Source: Microbacterium sp. LCT-H2 (GTDB lineage Bacteria; Actinomycetota; Actinomycetes; Actinomycetales; Microbacteriaceae). Taken from it: DNA of 64,000 nucleotides. The position numbers and the translations under genes were made by a program. Within the stretch, counting starts at the first letter, position 1. Each line of letters begins with the position of its first letter. Below, one piece after another: positions 8,037 through 16,983 of the stretch. Below the pieces are notes generated by a model, which saw only the letters and a list, made by a program, of their open reading frames with translations, was not told where the DNA came from and made no database searches. Where the stretch lies: assembly GCF_001866135.1 (NCBI RefSeq), contig NZ_MODW01000003.1:310001-374000 (forward strand), given 5' to 3'.

Positions 8037-9247
8037 AGCTCCCCCAGGGTGGTCTGGTCGGCGAGGCGCGGGCCGGCGACCTGCGCCCGATCGCCACGCA
8101 GCGTCATCCCGATCAGCGGGTACAGGAGCACCGACAGCATGCCCGCCCCGACCAGCGCGGCCGCGGTCCCGGAATCGAGCATGTCCTGATCCACGCCGAT
8201 CGCGGTGACCGCGACGATGATCGGCAGCCCGGTGGCCGCGAGCAGGCCGAGCGCGGCGCGGTCACGTCCGCTCGCGCCCGCCGGGGCGGAGAGCTGCGCA
8301 GCCGACCCGCGGATCACCAGGAGCGCCAGCAGGAACACCGGCACCAGCGACATCGCCGAGGGAGACGTCAGCAGCGCCTGCAGGTCGAAGGTCACCCCCG
8401 TGTAGAGGAAGAACACCGGCACGAGGAAGCCGAACGCGAGCCCCTCGATCTTGCTCTCGACCTCCGCCGCATCCTTCTCGGGCGCCCGCGCCATGATGAT
8501 GCGCCAGATGGCCCCCGCGACGAAGGCGCCGAGGAGCATGTCCAGGTCGAGCATCACGCTGAGGCCGACGAGGGCCGCGATGAGGAGGATCACGAAACGC
8601 ACCCCGAACTGGTCGGAGGTGTGGAGGGTCGCGCGCACGATGCCGTGCAGGCGCCCGTGCGGCACCCGGTGCGCGACGACGACGGCGAGGCCCGCCAGCA
8701 CGACGAAGGTCAGCAGCACCGCAGTAGCCAGCGGTGTCGTCCGGGTGCTCAGGAAGATCGAGATCGCGATCAGCGGCAGGAACTCCCCCACGGCGCCGAT
8801 GGTGCTGATGGCACGGCCGAACGGGGTGTCCAGCTCCTTCGCATCGCGCAGGATCGGCATCAGCGTGCCGAGAGCGGTCGAGCTCAACGCGATCCCGATG
8901 ACGACCATCCCTTCGCCCGGGGCGAAGAAGAAACCGAGCCCGATGCCCAGCAGCACGCTGAGCAGCCAGCCCAGCGACGCCCGGGCCAGGGGCTTCCCGG
9001 CCACCTGGCGGAAGTCGATCTCGGAGCCGGCGACGAAGAACAGCACGGCCAGGCCGAAGTCGCTGAGCTTCTCCAGGAGGGGCCCTGGCTCCACCCAGCC
9101 GAACACGGCGGGACCGACGAGGATCCCGAGGACGAGCTCGAACACGACGATCGGCACCCGGACGAGCGGACGGACGCCGCGTGCGAGAAGCGGTGCGGCC
9201 ACCGCCAGCAGCGGGATCAGCACCAGTCCGACGTCGCTCGCATCCAC
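8033..9247 (-). CDS. cation:proton antiporter (CPA2/KefB-like)
   Basis: A 404-residue protein with about 12 hydrophobic segments. Family signs are LVLGILVGP, LAVLFFVAGSEIDF, ALSSTALGTLMPILRD and GALVAGAIWR-like GAFVAGAIWR. It is a monovalent cation/H+ exchanger without a C-terminal TrkA-N domain. The longer frame upstream has no membrane-protein character, so GTG at 9247 (VDASDVGLVLIPLL) is chosen. It is divergent from purU. Ion specificity cannot be deduced. Confidence 0.85.
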   Translation of the reverse strand: MDASDVGLVLIPLLAVAAPLLARGVRPLVRVPIVVFELVLGILVGPAVFGWVEPGPLLEKLSDFGLAVLFFVAGSEIDFRQVAGKPLARASLGWLLSVLLGIGLGFFFAPGEGMVVIGIALSSTALGTLMPILRDAKELDTPFGRAISTIGAVGEFLPLIAISIFLSTRTTPLATAVLLTFVVLAGLAVVVAHRVPHGRLHGIVRATLHTSDQFGVRFVILLIAALVGLSVMLDLDMLLGAFVAGAIWRIIMARAPEKDAAEVESKIEGLAFGFLVPVFFLYTGVTFDLQALLTSPSAMSLVPVFLLALLVIRGSAAQLSAPAGASGRDRAALGLLAATGLPIIVAVTAIGVDQDMLDSGTAAALVGAGMLSVLLYPLIGMTLRGDRAQVAGPRLADQTTLGEL

Positions 9248-9330
9248 GGTCTCAGGGTAGCGACGCCGTGGGCGATTCGCTCCCCACCCGCGCGGCACGG
9301 CAGAATCGATGCACACCCCGAGGAGCAGCC

Positions 9331-10182
<852 letters not shown>

Positions 10183-10186
10183 CGCC

Positions 10187-10203
10187 CGACCGCTCAGCGG
10201 TCG
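10187..10203. terminator. 8-bp inverted repeat at convergent gene ends
   Basis: CGACCGCT and AGCGGTCG flank a single C at the end of purU and overlap the last codons of the PIN gene. It could act as a short bidirectional terminator; the central bases must open to form the loop. Confidence 0.35.
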
Positions 10204-10583
10204 AGGATGTCCACGGCGAGCCCGTGCGACGCGGCGGCGAGGCGCCTGTCGTTCGTCCACAGCTCCGTGCACCCCGACAGCTGGGCGGCGGCGAGGTGCA
10301 GCGCGTCCGGGGTCTTCAGGCCGAAGTCGGCCCGGAGTTCGGCCGATCGGACGAACGCGGCCGTATCGAGCGCGACGATCTCCATCCGCTCGAAGAGAGC
10401 CAGGTACCGGTCACGGAGCTCCGGATTGCGCTCGCGGGCGGGGAGCACGAGGCATTCGTGGAGCGCCAGCGGACTCGACGCCACCTCGTCATCGACGTCG
10501 CGGAGCGCGTGCCGCACGGCATCCCCCCTCGGACCGCGGTCCTCGATGGCGTAGATGAGGATGCACGAGTCGAGATAGATCAT
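10194..10583 (-). CDS. PIN-domain toxin (VapC-like ribonuclease)
   Basis: A 129-residue PIN protein. Acidic residues expected to bind Mg2+ are in MIYLDSCILIYAIE (first Asp), the Glu of HECLVLP, and TPDALHLAAAQ with a later TNDRRL. VapC toxins cleave RNA. ATG at 10583 overlaps the antitoxin stop; the in-frame extension upstream lies within the antitoxin gene. The pair is a type II toxin-antitoxin module. Confidence 0.9.
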   Translation of the reverse strand: MIYLDSCILIYAIEDRGPRGDAVRHALRDVDDEVASSPLALHECLVLPARERNPELRDRYLALFERMEIVALDTAAFVRSAELRADFGLKTPDALHLAAAQLSGCTELWTNDRRLAAASHGLAVDILDR

Positions 10584-10837
10584 TCCCAGGCGTCCCGGTT
10601 CTCGGCGACCTGCGCGTCCAGCTCCTCGGCGCTCCGTGCGAGCCGCGGCGGAAGCGGATGCTGTTCGATCCACTCGACGAGGAGGCGGCCGCTCCGCACC
10701 ACGTCGACCGGCCCGATGGGCACCAGACGGGCGACCGGAGTGCCCCGCTTCGTGATGACCACGTCCTCACCCGCCTGGGACTCGGCGATCAGGCGCGAGA
10801 GGTTGTTGCGCGCTTCCAAGACGTTCTGCGTGGACAT
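10580..10837 (-). CDS. PhD/YefM-type antitoxin
   Basis: An 85-residue protein with the PhD/YefM N-terminal DNA-binding fold (ARNNLSRLIAESQAGEDVVITKRGTPVARLVPI) and a C-terminal toxin-binding tail. It precedes the PIN toxin with a 4-bp overlap. A perfect palindrome 13 bp upstream of the ATG is the likely autoregulatory operator, and a TAGAAT -10 overlaps this zone. Confidence 0.9.
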   Translation of the reverse strand: MSTQNVLEARNNLSRLIAESQAGEDVVITKRGTPVARLVPIGPVDVVRSGRLLVEWIEQHPLPPRLARSAEELDAQVAENRDAWE

Positions 10838-10849
10838 GATGCCATTCTA

Positions 10850-10863
10850 GCCAGGAACCTGGC
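10850..10863. promoter_or_regulatory. antitoxin operator palindrome
   Basis: GCCAGGAACCTGGC is a perfect 14-bp palindrome (6-bp arms) just upstream of the antitoxin ATG, next to the candidate -10 TAGAAT on the minus strand. PhD/YefM antitoxins usually repress their own operon at such sites. Confidence 0.5.
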
Positions 10864-10868
10864 GTTCT

Positions 10869-11906
10869 TCACCGGCCGGGGACTCCGGCTGCCAGCTCCG
10901 CGAAGACCTCGGCAGCGGTGGTCCCCCGGGCGAGAGGGGCGGCCTGCCCCATCCACAGCGACTGCAGCTCGCCGAGGTTCTGCTCTCCTGCCGCCGCGCG
11001 GAAGCGTCCGGTGAGCCAGTTCTGCATCGGGAACGGGGCGATCGTGCCGCTCGCCTCGATCGCCCGCACGGCGCGGTTGCGGGCTCCGCGGGCGAGGCGT
11101 CCGCTCATCGCCCTGGTCAGCACGGTCTCGTCGGCGGCGGTGCTCCGGATGGCGTCGCGGTGCGCGGTCGTCGCGGCGGACTCGGCGGTCGCGAGGAACG
11201 CCGTCCCCACCTGCACGCCGGAGGCACCGAGGGCGAAGGCCGCAGCGACCCCGCGGCGGTCCGCGATCCCGCCGGCGGCGATGACGGGCACGTCGACGGC
11301 GTCCACGACCTGCGGCACGAGCGCGACGGTTCCCACGAGCGACTCGGCCGCGGGGCGGAGGAACGACACCCGGTGCCCGGCCGCCTCGGCTCCCGAGGCG
11401 ACGACCGCATCGACGCCGGCCTCGGCGAGCGCGACGGCTTCCGCGACGGTGGTGGCGGTGCCCACGACGCGGATGCCGCGGTCGCGGGCTTCGGCGACGA
11501 GAGCAGCGGACGGCACCCCGAACACCACACTCAGCACGGCCGGGGCGACCTCCCACACCGCGTCGAGCTGCTCGTCGAGGTCGGGGGTGTAGCGCTCGGG
11601 GCGGGCCGGCACCGGAACCCCGACGGCCTCGTAGAACGGCTCCAGCGCCTGGGCGAAGACCGCGTGCTGCGGGTTCGCCGCGACCTCGTCCCCCAGCGGC
11701 AGCCAGATGTTCAGGGCGAAGGGCCGGTCCGTGGCTCGGCGCAGCTCAGCCCCGACGGAGCGGATCCGGTCGCCGTCGTAGCCGTACAGCCCGTACGATC
11801 CCAGCCCACCGGCGGCACTGACCGCCGCCGTCAGCTCCACGGATGAGCTCCCCCCGAACGGCCCCAGCACGATCGGCTGCTCGACTCCTAGAAGTTCTGT
11901 CGCCAT
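10869..11906 (-). CDS. nitronate monooxygenase-like FMN oxidoreductase
   Basis: A 345-residue TIM-barrel flavoprotein of the 2-nitropropane dioxygenase/NPD family. Seen: QPIVLGPFGG at the N-terminus, GTATTVAEAVALAEAGVDAVVASGAEAAGH with the conserved His, and the FMN-phosphate loop VPVIAAGGIADRRGVAAAFALGASGVQVGTAF. ATG at 11906 is chosen because the family start aligns there; the longer frame crosses the promoter. It is divergent from the DUF6412/yidC pair across a gap carrying a perfect 16-bp inverted repeat. The true substrate is unknown. Confidence 0.85.
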   Translation of the reverse strand: MATELLGVEQPIVLGPFGGSSSVELTAAVSAAGGLGSYGLYGYDGDRIRSVGAELRRATDRPFALNIWLPLGDEVAANPQHAVFAQALEPFYEAVGVPVPARPERYTPDLDEQLDAVWEVAPAVLSVVFGVPSAALVAEARDRGIRVVGTATTVAEAVALAEAGVDAVVASGAEAAGHRVSFLRPAAESLVGTVALVPQVVDAVDVPVIAAGGIADRRGVAAAFALGASGVQVGTAFLATAESAATTAHRDAIRSTAADETVLTRAMSGRLARGARNRAVRAIEASGTIAPFPMQNWLTGRFRAAAGEQNLGELQSLWMGQAAPLARGTTAAEVFAELAAGVPGR

Positions 11907-11923
11907 ACCCCGACCGTACGCCC

Positions 11924-11982
11924 TTCGAATCGCCTGAATGGCTCCATCGGCGGCCCGGATACAGCAATTCAGGCGATTCGAA
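11924..11982. promoter_or_regulatory. perfect 16-bp inverted repeat in divergent promoter
   Basis: TTCGAATCGCCTGAAT (11924-11939) and ATTCAGGCGATTCGAA (11967-11982) are exact reverse complements with a 27-bp spacer. They fill the 93-bp gap between divergent starts. A centre-to-centre distance of 43 bp is about four helical turns, which suits a cooperative dimeric repressor; an A/T-rich site like this stands out in the GC-rich background. Confidence 0.6.
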
Positions 11983-11999
11983 CGGGGTAAGCTCGCGGC

Positions 12000-12272
12000 A
12001 TGAGCGAGTGGTTCGGGCAGATGCTCGGCTTCGTCGCGGCCGCGATCGGCCTCGTGACGATGCCGGATGCCGCCGCGCTCGGCCTCGCCATCGCGATGCT
12101 CGCCGTCACGGTCCTCACGCTCGCGCTCGCGCTGAGCGTGCGCCACCAGACCTCCGCCGATGCCCCGCACCCGCTGCGGGCGATCGATGTCGGAACGCTC
12201 CTCCCGCAGAGCGATCCGGATGCCGCAGGACACCCTCGTCCGCGAGCGCCGGGAGTCGCGACCGCCGCGTAG
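12000..12272 (+). CDS. DUF6412-like membrane protein
   Basis: A 90-residue protein with two hydrophobic helices (about 5-25 and 28-46) and the tail QSDPDAAGHPRPRAPG, which I associate with DUF6412 proteins encoded before yidC in actinobacteria. It lies 64 bp upstream of the YidC gene on the same strand and probably shares its transcript. It may assist insertase function; this is inference. Confidence 0.75.
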   Translation: MSEWFGQMLGFVAAAIGLVTMPDAAALGLAIAMLAVTVLTLALALSVRHQTSADAPHPLRAIDVGTLLPQSDPDAAGHPRPRAPGVATAA

Positions 12273-12336
12273 TCCGTCCGACCGGGACCGCGCGGCCTTC
12301 GCCGACCCTTCCCGACCTCATCGAACGGACCGTCCC

Positions 12337-13101
12337 GTGGACATCTTCGCCTTCCCTCCCCTCGCCGCGCTCCTGGACGCCGCCTACGGTGCCCTGAACG
12401 GCCTCTCCACCCTTCTCGAACCCCTCGCCGGCCCCTCCGCCGCCGCCCTCGCCGTGGTCCTCGTGACCCTCCTCGTGCGCGCCCTCCTCATCCCCGTCGG
12501 CATCTCGCAGGCCCGGGCCGAGCAGACCAGGGCCCGCCTCGCCCCGAAGCTGCGCGCGCTGCAGCAGCGCCACCGGAAGAACCCGGAGCGCCTGCAGCAG
12601 GAGATGATGGCGCTCTACCGCGCCGAGAACACCTCGCCCTTCGCCGGGATGCTGCCCGTGCTGGCGCAGGCACCGGTCGTCGGCCTGCTCTACACGCTGT
12701 TCCTGCGACCGGAGATCGCCGGGCACCCGAACGAGCTGCTCACCCACGACCTCTTCGGCGCCCCGCTCGGCACGAGCCTGGTGTCTGCCCTGTTCGGCGG
12801 CACCGCGACCCCGGCGACGTTCGCGGTCTTCGGCGTGCTGCTGGCCGTGATGATCGCCGTCGCCGAGGTCACCCGGCGGGTGTTCCGACCGGCGCCCGTC
12901 GAGGGCGACGACTCCCCGCTCAGCTCCCCCGGCGTGCTCCGGATGATGGCGGCGCTGCACTACCTCACCGCGGTCTTCGCGGCCTTCGTCCCCCTGGCCG
13001 CCGCGCTCTACCTCACGGTCACGGTGGTGTGGACCCTCGTGCAGCGAGTGATCCTTCGCCGCCGTTACCCGCTGCCGCAGCCGGTGGCCGTCCGGGCGTG
13101 A
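12337..13101 (+). CDS. yidC: YidC/Oxa1-family membrane insertase
   Basis: A 254-residue YidC2-like protein. Family features are ALAVVLVTLLVRALLIPVGI with the conserved Arg in the first helix, then cytoplasmic QARAEQTRARLAPKLRALQQ, MLPVLAQAPVVGLLYTLF, and three further helices. It inserts membrane proteins with or without Sec. No signal peptide or large periplasmic domain is present, as in Gram-positive paralogs. GTG at 12337 gives the expected N-terminus. It is probably a second, accessory copy rather than the one near oriC. Confidence 0.9.
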   Translation: MDIFAFPPLAALLDAAYGALNGLSTLLEPLAGPSAAALAVVLVTLLVRALLIPVGISQARAEQTRARLAPKLRALQQRHRKNPERLQQEMMALYRAENTSPFAGMLPVLAQAPVVGLLYTLFLRPEIAGHPNELLTHDLFGAPLGTSLVSALFGGTATPATFAVFGVLLAVMIAVAEVTRRVFRPAPVEGDDSPLSSPGVLRMMAALHYLTAVFAAFVPLAAALYLTVTVVWTLVQRVILRRRYPLPQPVAVRA

Positions 13102-13123
13102 GAGCCACCCGATCGGAGGGGCG

Positions 13124-14041
13124 TCAGTCGGGAAGCGGGATCGGCGCGGTGAACGGCCCCGCGGGGCCGTCGCCCCTCCGATCGCGGCGCACGCCCAGCG
13201 TCGTGCCCACGCTCGCGGCGATCACGAGCGCCACCGCGAGCAGCCGCAGCGGCGTGGCATCCTGTCCGAGGATGAGCCACCCGGCGAGGGTCGCGAACGC
13301 GGGCTCCAGGCTCAGCAGCACGCCGAACACCCGCTGCGGGAGCCGTCGGAGCGCCGCGAGCTCGAAGCTGTACGGGATCACGGACGACAGCACCGCGGTG
13401 ACCGCGGCGAGCACGAGGAGCTGCGGGTCCAGCGCCACCGTCGCCGCCGCGGGCACGCCCACGGGGATGAGGAGCACGGCCGCGACGACGAGTCCCATCG
13501 CGAGCCCGCTGCTGCCGGGGATGAGGGCGCCGACACGCGCGCTCATCCGGATGTACATGACCCAGAATCCGGCTGCGATGAGGATGAAGACGACGCCGAG
13601 CGGGTCGAGGGGTTCGGCGCCGACGAGGCCGTCGACCCCGAGCAGCGCCATGCCCAGCAGGGCCACGCCCACCCAGACCGCGTCGGCGAGACGGCGGGTC
13701 AGCACGGCGGCGAGCACGAGCGGACCGAGGAACTCGATGGCCACCGCCGGCCCCAGGGGGATGCGGTCGATGGCCGCGTAGAAGAACCCGTTCATCGCGG
13801 CCAGGGACACCCCGAACAGCACGGCGGCGAGCCACTGCGACCGGGTCCAGGCACGGGGCCGTGGGCGCACGATGACGACCAGCAGCAGCGCGGCGATCGC
13901 GACGCGGAGCGACGTCACGCCCCACGGTCCGAGGACGGGGAAGAGCTGCGCGGCCACGGCGGCGCCGAACGGCAGCGAGAGGCAGGATCCGATGACGAGC
14001 GCGACGCCCACGAGGGGTCCGGAAGCCGCGGGTCTCTGCAC
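13124..14041 (-). CDS. EamA/DMT-family exporter (RhtA-like)
   Basis: A 305-residue protein with ten hydrophobic segments in two EamA repeats. LFPVLGPWGVTSLRVAIAALLL, RIPLGPAVAIEFLGPL and LSSVIPYSFELAALRRLPQRVFGVLLSLEPAFATLAG are typical of RhtA-type amino-acid exporters (threonine/homoserine). The substrate is inferred from family only. It begins after the terminator of the SDR gene and is transcribed separately. Confidence 0.85.
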   Translation of the reverse strand: MQRPAASGPLVGVALVIGSCLSLPFGAAVAAQLFPVLGPWGVTSLRVAIAALLLVVIVRPRPRAWTRSQWLAAVLFGVSLAAMNGFFYAAIDRIPLGPAVAIEFLGPLVLAAVLTRRLADAVWVGVALLGMALLGVDGLVGAEPLDPLGVVFILIAAGFWVMYIRMSARVGALIPGSSGLAMGLVVAAVLLIPVGVPAAATVALDPQLLVLAAVTAVLSSVIPYSFELAALRRLPQRVFGVLLSLEPAFATLAGWLILGQDATPLRLLAVALVIAASVGTTLGVRRDRRGDGPAGPFTAPIPLPD

Positions 14042-14052
14042 CAGACAAGCTT

Positions 14053-14082
14053 AGGCGGCGGGGCCCTGCCTCCCCGCCGCCT
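14053..14082 (-). terminator. terminator hairpin after SDR gene
   Basis: Perfect 11-bp stem AGGCGGCGGGG/CCCCGCCGCCT with an 8-nt loop, 18 bp downstream of the SDR stop and upstream of the EamA start on the minus strand. The T tract is weak, as is usual in actinobacteria. Confidence 0.65.
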
Positions 14083-14100
14083 GCGCCGTCCTCGCGCGGA

Positions 14101-15000
14101 TCAGAGCGGCTTGCCACCCGTCACCGCGAGGACCGCGCCGGATACGTACGACGACTCCGCCGAGGCGAGGTACACGTAAGCACCGGCGAGTTCCGCGGGC
14201 TGCCCCGCGCGTCCGAGCGGGGTGTCCTGACCGAACGTCTCCAGGCGCTCCGGCCCCCATCCGGTCGCGGGGATCAGCGGCGTCCAGATCGGACCCGGTG
14301 CGACGGCGTTGACGCGCACGCCGCGCGGCCCGGCCTCCTCCGCGAGCGCCTTGACGAACGCGACCTGCGCCGCCTTCGTCATGGCGTAGTCGATGAGTCC
14401 CGGCGACGGCTGCGCCGACTGCACCGACGAGGTCACGATGATGCTGGATCCGGGCTCGAGGTCGGGGAAGGCGGCACGGGCCGAGAACACGAGGCCGGCG
14501 AGGTTCGTGTCGAACACGCGGCGCATCTTCTCGGTGTCGAGGTTCTCGAAGCCGTCGATGTCGTGCTGATAGGCCGCGTTGAGGACGAGCACGTCGAGGC
14601 CGCCGAGCTCGCGGCGCGCGCGGTGCACGGCGTCGGTCGCGAAGGCCTCCGCGCGGACGTCGCCGGGGATGCTGACGCCGGTGCGACCGGCTTCGCGGAC
14701 GAGCGCGAGCGTCTCCTCCGCGTCCGCCTGCTCCTCGGGCATGTGCACGATGGCCACGTCGGCTCCCTCACGGGCGAACGCGATGGCGACGGCGCGGCCG
14801 ATGCCGGAATCACCACCGGTGATGAGAGCGCGCCGCCCCTCGAGCCGCCCGTGGCCGACGTAGGACTGCTCGCCGTGGTCCGGCTCCGGGGTGGTCTTCT
14901 CGGTCAAGCCCGGCTGGTCCTGGCTCTGCGCCGGGAAGCCGTCCTCGTGGTGGGCGTGTCGGGGGTCGGTGAGGCCGCCGTCGCGGGTGGTGTCGGTCAT
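14101..15000 (-). CDS. short-chain dehydrogenase (general-stress type)
   Basis: A 299-residue SDR. A 50-residue hydrophilic N-terminus (DPRHAHHEDGFPAQSQDQPG) precedes the Rossmann motif ALITGGDSGIGRAVA; NAA is in LVLNAAYQHD and the catalytic YxxxK in YAMTK, with Ser in VTSSVQSAQPS. It resembles YhdF/GSP39-like stress oxidoreductases. ATG at 15000 has AGGAGGA upstream. Its promoter carries the GTCAA box with GAGGCT as -10. It is NAD(P)-dependent, substrate unknown. Confidence 0.9.
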   Translation of the reverse strand: MTDTTRDGGLTDPRHAHHEDGFPAQSQDQPGLTEKTTPEPDHGEQSYVGHGRLEGRRALITGGDSGIGRAVAIAFAREGADVAIVHMPEEQADAEETLALVREAGRTGVSIPGDVRAEAFATDAVHRARRELGGLDVLVLNAAYQHDIDGFENLDTEKMRRVFDTNLAGLVFSARAAFPDLEPGSSIIVTSSVQSAQPSPGLIDYAMTKAAQVAFVKALAEEAGPRGVRVNAVAPGPIWTPLIPATGWGPERLETFGQDTPLGRAGQPAELAGAYVYLASAESSYVSGAVLAVTGGKPL

Positions 15001-15043
15001 GTCCGCTCCTCCTGTCATGGGGCTGTCGATCAGGTCGTGATCG

Positions 15044-15082
15044 AGCCTCGTGGCTCCGGAGGAGGGACGGCAGGGGGTTGAC
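15044..15082 (-). promoter_or_regulatory. GTCAA-box promoter of the SDR gene
   Basis: On the minus strand GTCAACCCCCTG (15082-15071) is followed, 33 nt from its first base, by the -10-like GAGGCT (15049-15044). The ATG is 43 bp further on. This is one of eight such modules in the window. Confidence 0.6.
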
Positions 15083-15112
15083 AGCCCGGGGCGGTCTCCG
15101 CGACAGCAGGTG

Positions 15113-15451
15113 TCAGCCGGCGGAGGGGACGTCGCCGTGCGGGGGCTCGGCGCCCTCGGCGGGCTCCGGGACGAGGTAGAGCCCGCTGGGGGAGTTCGCG
15201 GTGAAGGCGAGCGCTTCGACCCAGGCCCGGTTGACGGCGGGCTGGCGGCTGCCGAAGTACTTGAAGACGAGCGAGCTGCCCGGCTGGATCCAGACGGTGG
15301 TCCGGCCGCCCCCGACGCCGGCGTCCTCGCGCCAGCTGAACGGGAAAGGCTCGCCGCGACGCAGCTTGGCCGTGATGACGAGCTGCAGGTGCGTGAGCGC
15401 CCGATCCTCGATCTCGGTCTTCACGCTGCCTTCGTAGATGAACTTGCCCAT
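15113..15451 (-). CDS. DUF7882-type small protein, copy 1
   Basis: A 112-residue protein beginning MGKFIYEGSVKTEIEDRALT, with the core KLRRGEPFPFSWREDAG, TTVWIQPGSSLVFKYFG and NRAWVEALAFTANSPSGLYLVPEP. Such proteins are common in Microbacteriaceae and often labelled ATP-dependent DNA ligase, but no ligase motif (KxDG) is present and the protein is far too short. It is paralogous to the gene at 63657. Function unknown; the C-terminal tail is variable. Confidence 0.8.
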   Translation of the reverse strand: MGKFIYEGSVKTEIEDRALTHLQLVITAKLRRGEPFPFSWREDAGVGGGRTTVWIQPGSSLVFKYFGSRQPAVNRAWVEALAFTANSPSGLYLVPEPAEGAEPPHGDVPSAG

Positions 15452-15483
15452 CGGGTGATGCTCCTCGGTCGGGTGGTCCTCAG

Positions 15484-15502
15484 CCCGGCAGACACTGCCG
15501 GG
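15484..15502. other. hairpin in the DUF7882 upstream region
   Basis: CCCGGCA-GACAC-TGCCGGG forms a perfect 7-bp stem 33 bp upstream of the DUF7882 ATG (minus strand). It may lie in the 5' leader; no regulator can be named. Confidence 0.35.
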
Positions 15503-15580
15503 ATCGGCCTATGGGTAGAGGGTAAGCCCTCGGACGGGGCGCACGGCAAATCCGTCTGCAAGAGCGACGCGGCGGCCGAA

Positions 15581-15618
15581 GTCAAGGCCCTGCGCACGAT
15601 CCGCGCGGCGATTAGCCT
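15581..15618 (+). promoter_or_regulatory. GTCAA-box promoter of the FHA gene
   Basis: GTCAAGGCCCTG (15581-15592) followed by the -10-like TAGCCT (15613-15618), 32 nt from box start. The ATG lies 31 bp downstream of the -10. Confidence 0.6.
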
Positions 15619-15649
15619 CGAAGCATCGACACCCGAGGAGGGCACCGCC

Positions 15650-16183
15650 ATGACTGACCGCCACATCGACGACCGTCCCGAGGAGGGCTACACGCCCGGC
15701 ACCACCCACGCCGAGCGCGGCGCCGGCAACCCGCGACTGCGCGTGCGGCGCGACGACGAGCGCACGGAGTTCGCGCTCGATGTGGAGGAGGTCCGCATCG
15801 GTTCCGCCGCCGGGAACGAGCTGCGCCTGGCCGACACCGAGCCCGTCCATGCGACGGTCGTGCACGACGACCGCGACGAGTACGTCGTGACCCTGCACGC
15901 CGACGGCGAGATGAACTCGAACCCTGACGCCGACGCGACCCACCCCGGCGAGCGCACCGAGACGCTGCGTACCGGATCGCGTTTCACGGTGGGCCCGTGG
16001 GAGCTGGTCTTCGCCCGCGAGGAGTTCGCCGACCACGGCCGTCCGTTCGGCGGACGCCAGGGCGGCGAGTACTCCGACCAGCCGCTGCAGGAGGCACGTC
16101 CTGGCTACGACGCCGACGACGAGCGGTTCTCGCAGGCCGACGTCAACGACGAGCGGTCTCAGTCGGACTCCCGGGACGACTGA
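15650..16183 (+). CDS. FHA-domain-like protein
   Basis: A 177-residue hydrophilic protein. The middle (about 28-130) has FHA character: LRVRRDDERTEFALDVEEVRIGSAAGNELRLADTEPVHATVV, where FHA domains place the phosphothreonine-binding Arg/Ser/His. The acidic C-terminus is disordered (EYSDQPLQEARPGYDADDER). It may bind phosphorylated partners; no kinase is nearby. The ATG follows CGAGGAGGGCACC. Promoter has the GTCAA box. Its 3' end overlaps the convergent DUF6766 gene by 25 bp. Confidence 0.75.
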   Translation: MTDRHIDDRPEEGYTPGTTHAERGAGNPRLRVRRDDERTEFALDVEEVRIGSAAGNELRLADTEPVHATVVHDDRDEYVVTLHADGEMNSNPDADATHPGERTETLRTGSRFTVGPWELVFAREEFADHGRPFGGRQGGEYSDQPLQEARPGYDADDERFSQADVNDERSQSDSRDD

Positions 16184-16842
16184 TGGTGCGGTGTGCCGAC
16201 GGGCTTCGACTCCGCTGACCCCCGCTGGCGGAGGTAGATCGCGAACGCGACCATCGTCCCGACCGCGAGGAACTCGGACTGCCAGTTCTGCAGCGTGCGG
16301 TCCCAGAAGTCGGAGCTGGTCACGTAGTCGCCCCAGCTGATCGCGGCGAGGCCGTGCATCGCGTTCTCCTCGTTCATGACCACTGTCCCGGCGAGCGACT
16401 GCGCGAACCAGGACAGCACGAACACCGCCCCCATCACGAGCAGCAGCGAGTTGCCGAACACCGCCGCTCGCCACCCGCCCGCCCGGGACCACCGCGGAGA
16501 GTCCGGGCGGGCGTGCGCGCCGACGAGCTGATCCGCATCGCTGCCCGGCCCCTCGTCGCCTGGCTTCTTCGACTCCGGCGACCCCTTCTGCACGAACCAG
16601 ATCGTCGCGGCGATGAAGAGGAAGAACTGCAAGAACTCCGACTGCCAGTTCTCGGCGACGTCCACGGCGAAGTCCGAGGACCAGAGGAAGTCGCCGAGGC
16701 CGATCGTGGGCTGCCCGTGGTCGAGGAGCTCGTCGTTGTTCCGGAAGTACCCGGCGACGGCCTGGCCGGCCAGAGCCAGCACGAAGAGCGCGAGGAAGAA
16801 GAGGCTGAGGGCGTGGTCCTTGATCCGCGAGCCCATCGTCAT
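16159..16842 (-). CDS. DUF6766-type membrane protein with internal duplication
   Basis: A 227-residue protein of two similar halves, each with hydrophobic helices and a shared motif: GLGDFLWSSDF...ENWQSEFLQFFLFIAATIWF in the first half and SWGDYVTSSDF...QNWQSEFLAVGTMVAFAIYL in the second, each followed by a charged xGSxESK sequence. A hydrophilic linker (about 90-115) joins them. ATG at 16842 has GGAGGGCG upstream and overlaps the stop of a 37-residue ORF (ATGA). Function unknown; its promoter box suggests stress expression. Confidence 0.8.
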   Translation of the reverse strand: MTMGSRIKDHALSLFFLALFVLALAGQAVAGYFRNNDELLDHGQPTIGLGDFLWSSDFAVDVAENWQSEFLQFFLFIAATIWFVQKGSPESKKPGDEGPGSDADQLVGAHARPDSPRWSRAGGWRAAVFGNSLLLVMGAVFVLSWFAQSLAGTVVMNEENAMHGLAAISWGDYVTSSDFWDRTLQNWQSEFLAVGTMVAFAIYLRQRGSAESKPVGTPHHQSSRESD

Positions 16843-16952
16843 CGCCCTCCCAGCGGCAGGCCGATCATCACGGCGAGTCCGACGCCGATGATCCCCGCCC
16901 AGGTCCAGAAGACCGCCCGCATTCCCGCGGTGTCCCGCGCATCCTCCGCCAT
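16839..16952 (-). CDS. 37-residue single-helix membrane peptide
   Basis: A tiny ORF, MAEDARDTAGMRAVFWTWAG then a hydrophobic helix and GLPLGGR. ATG at 16952 has a strong GAAGGAGGCGGAC site, and the stop overlaps the DUF6766 start by ATGA, so the two are co-translated. It is the first gene after the GTCAA-box promoter. Gene finders may miss it. A partner role with the DUF6766 protein is inferred. Confidence 0.75.
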   Translation of the reverse strand: MAEDARDTAGMRAVFWTWAGIIGVGLAVMIGLPLGGR

Positions 16953-16983
16953 GTCCGCCTCCTTCGTCGCTGTGACTCCCTCG

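Noticed and set aside
15113..15451. ATP-dependent DNA ligase label for DUF7882-type proteins
   Set aside because: The proteins are 112 residues long and lack the KxDG nucleotidyl site and all other ligase motifs.
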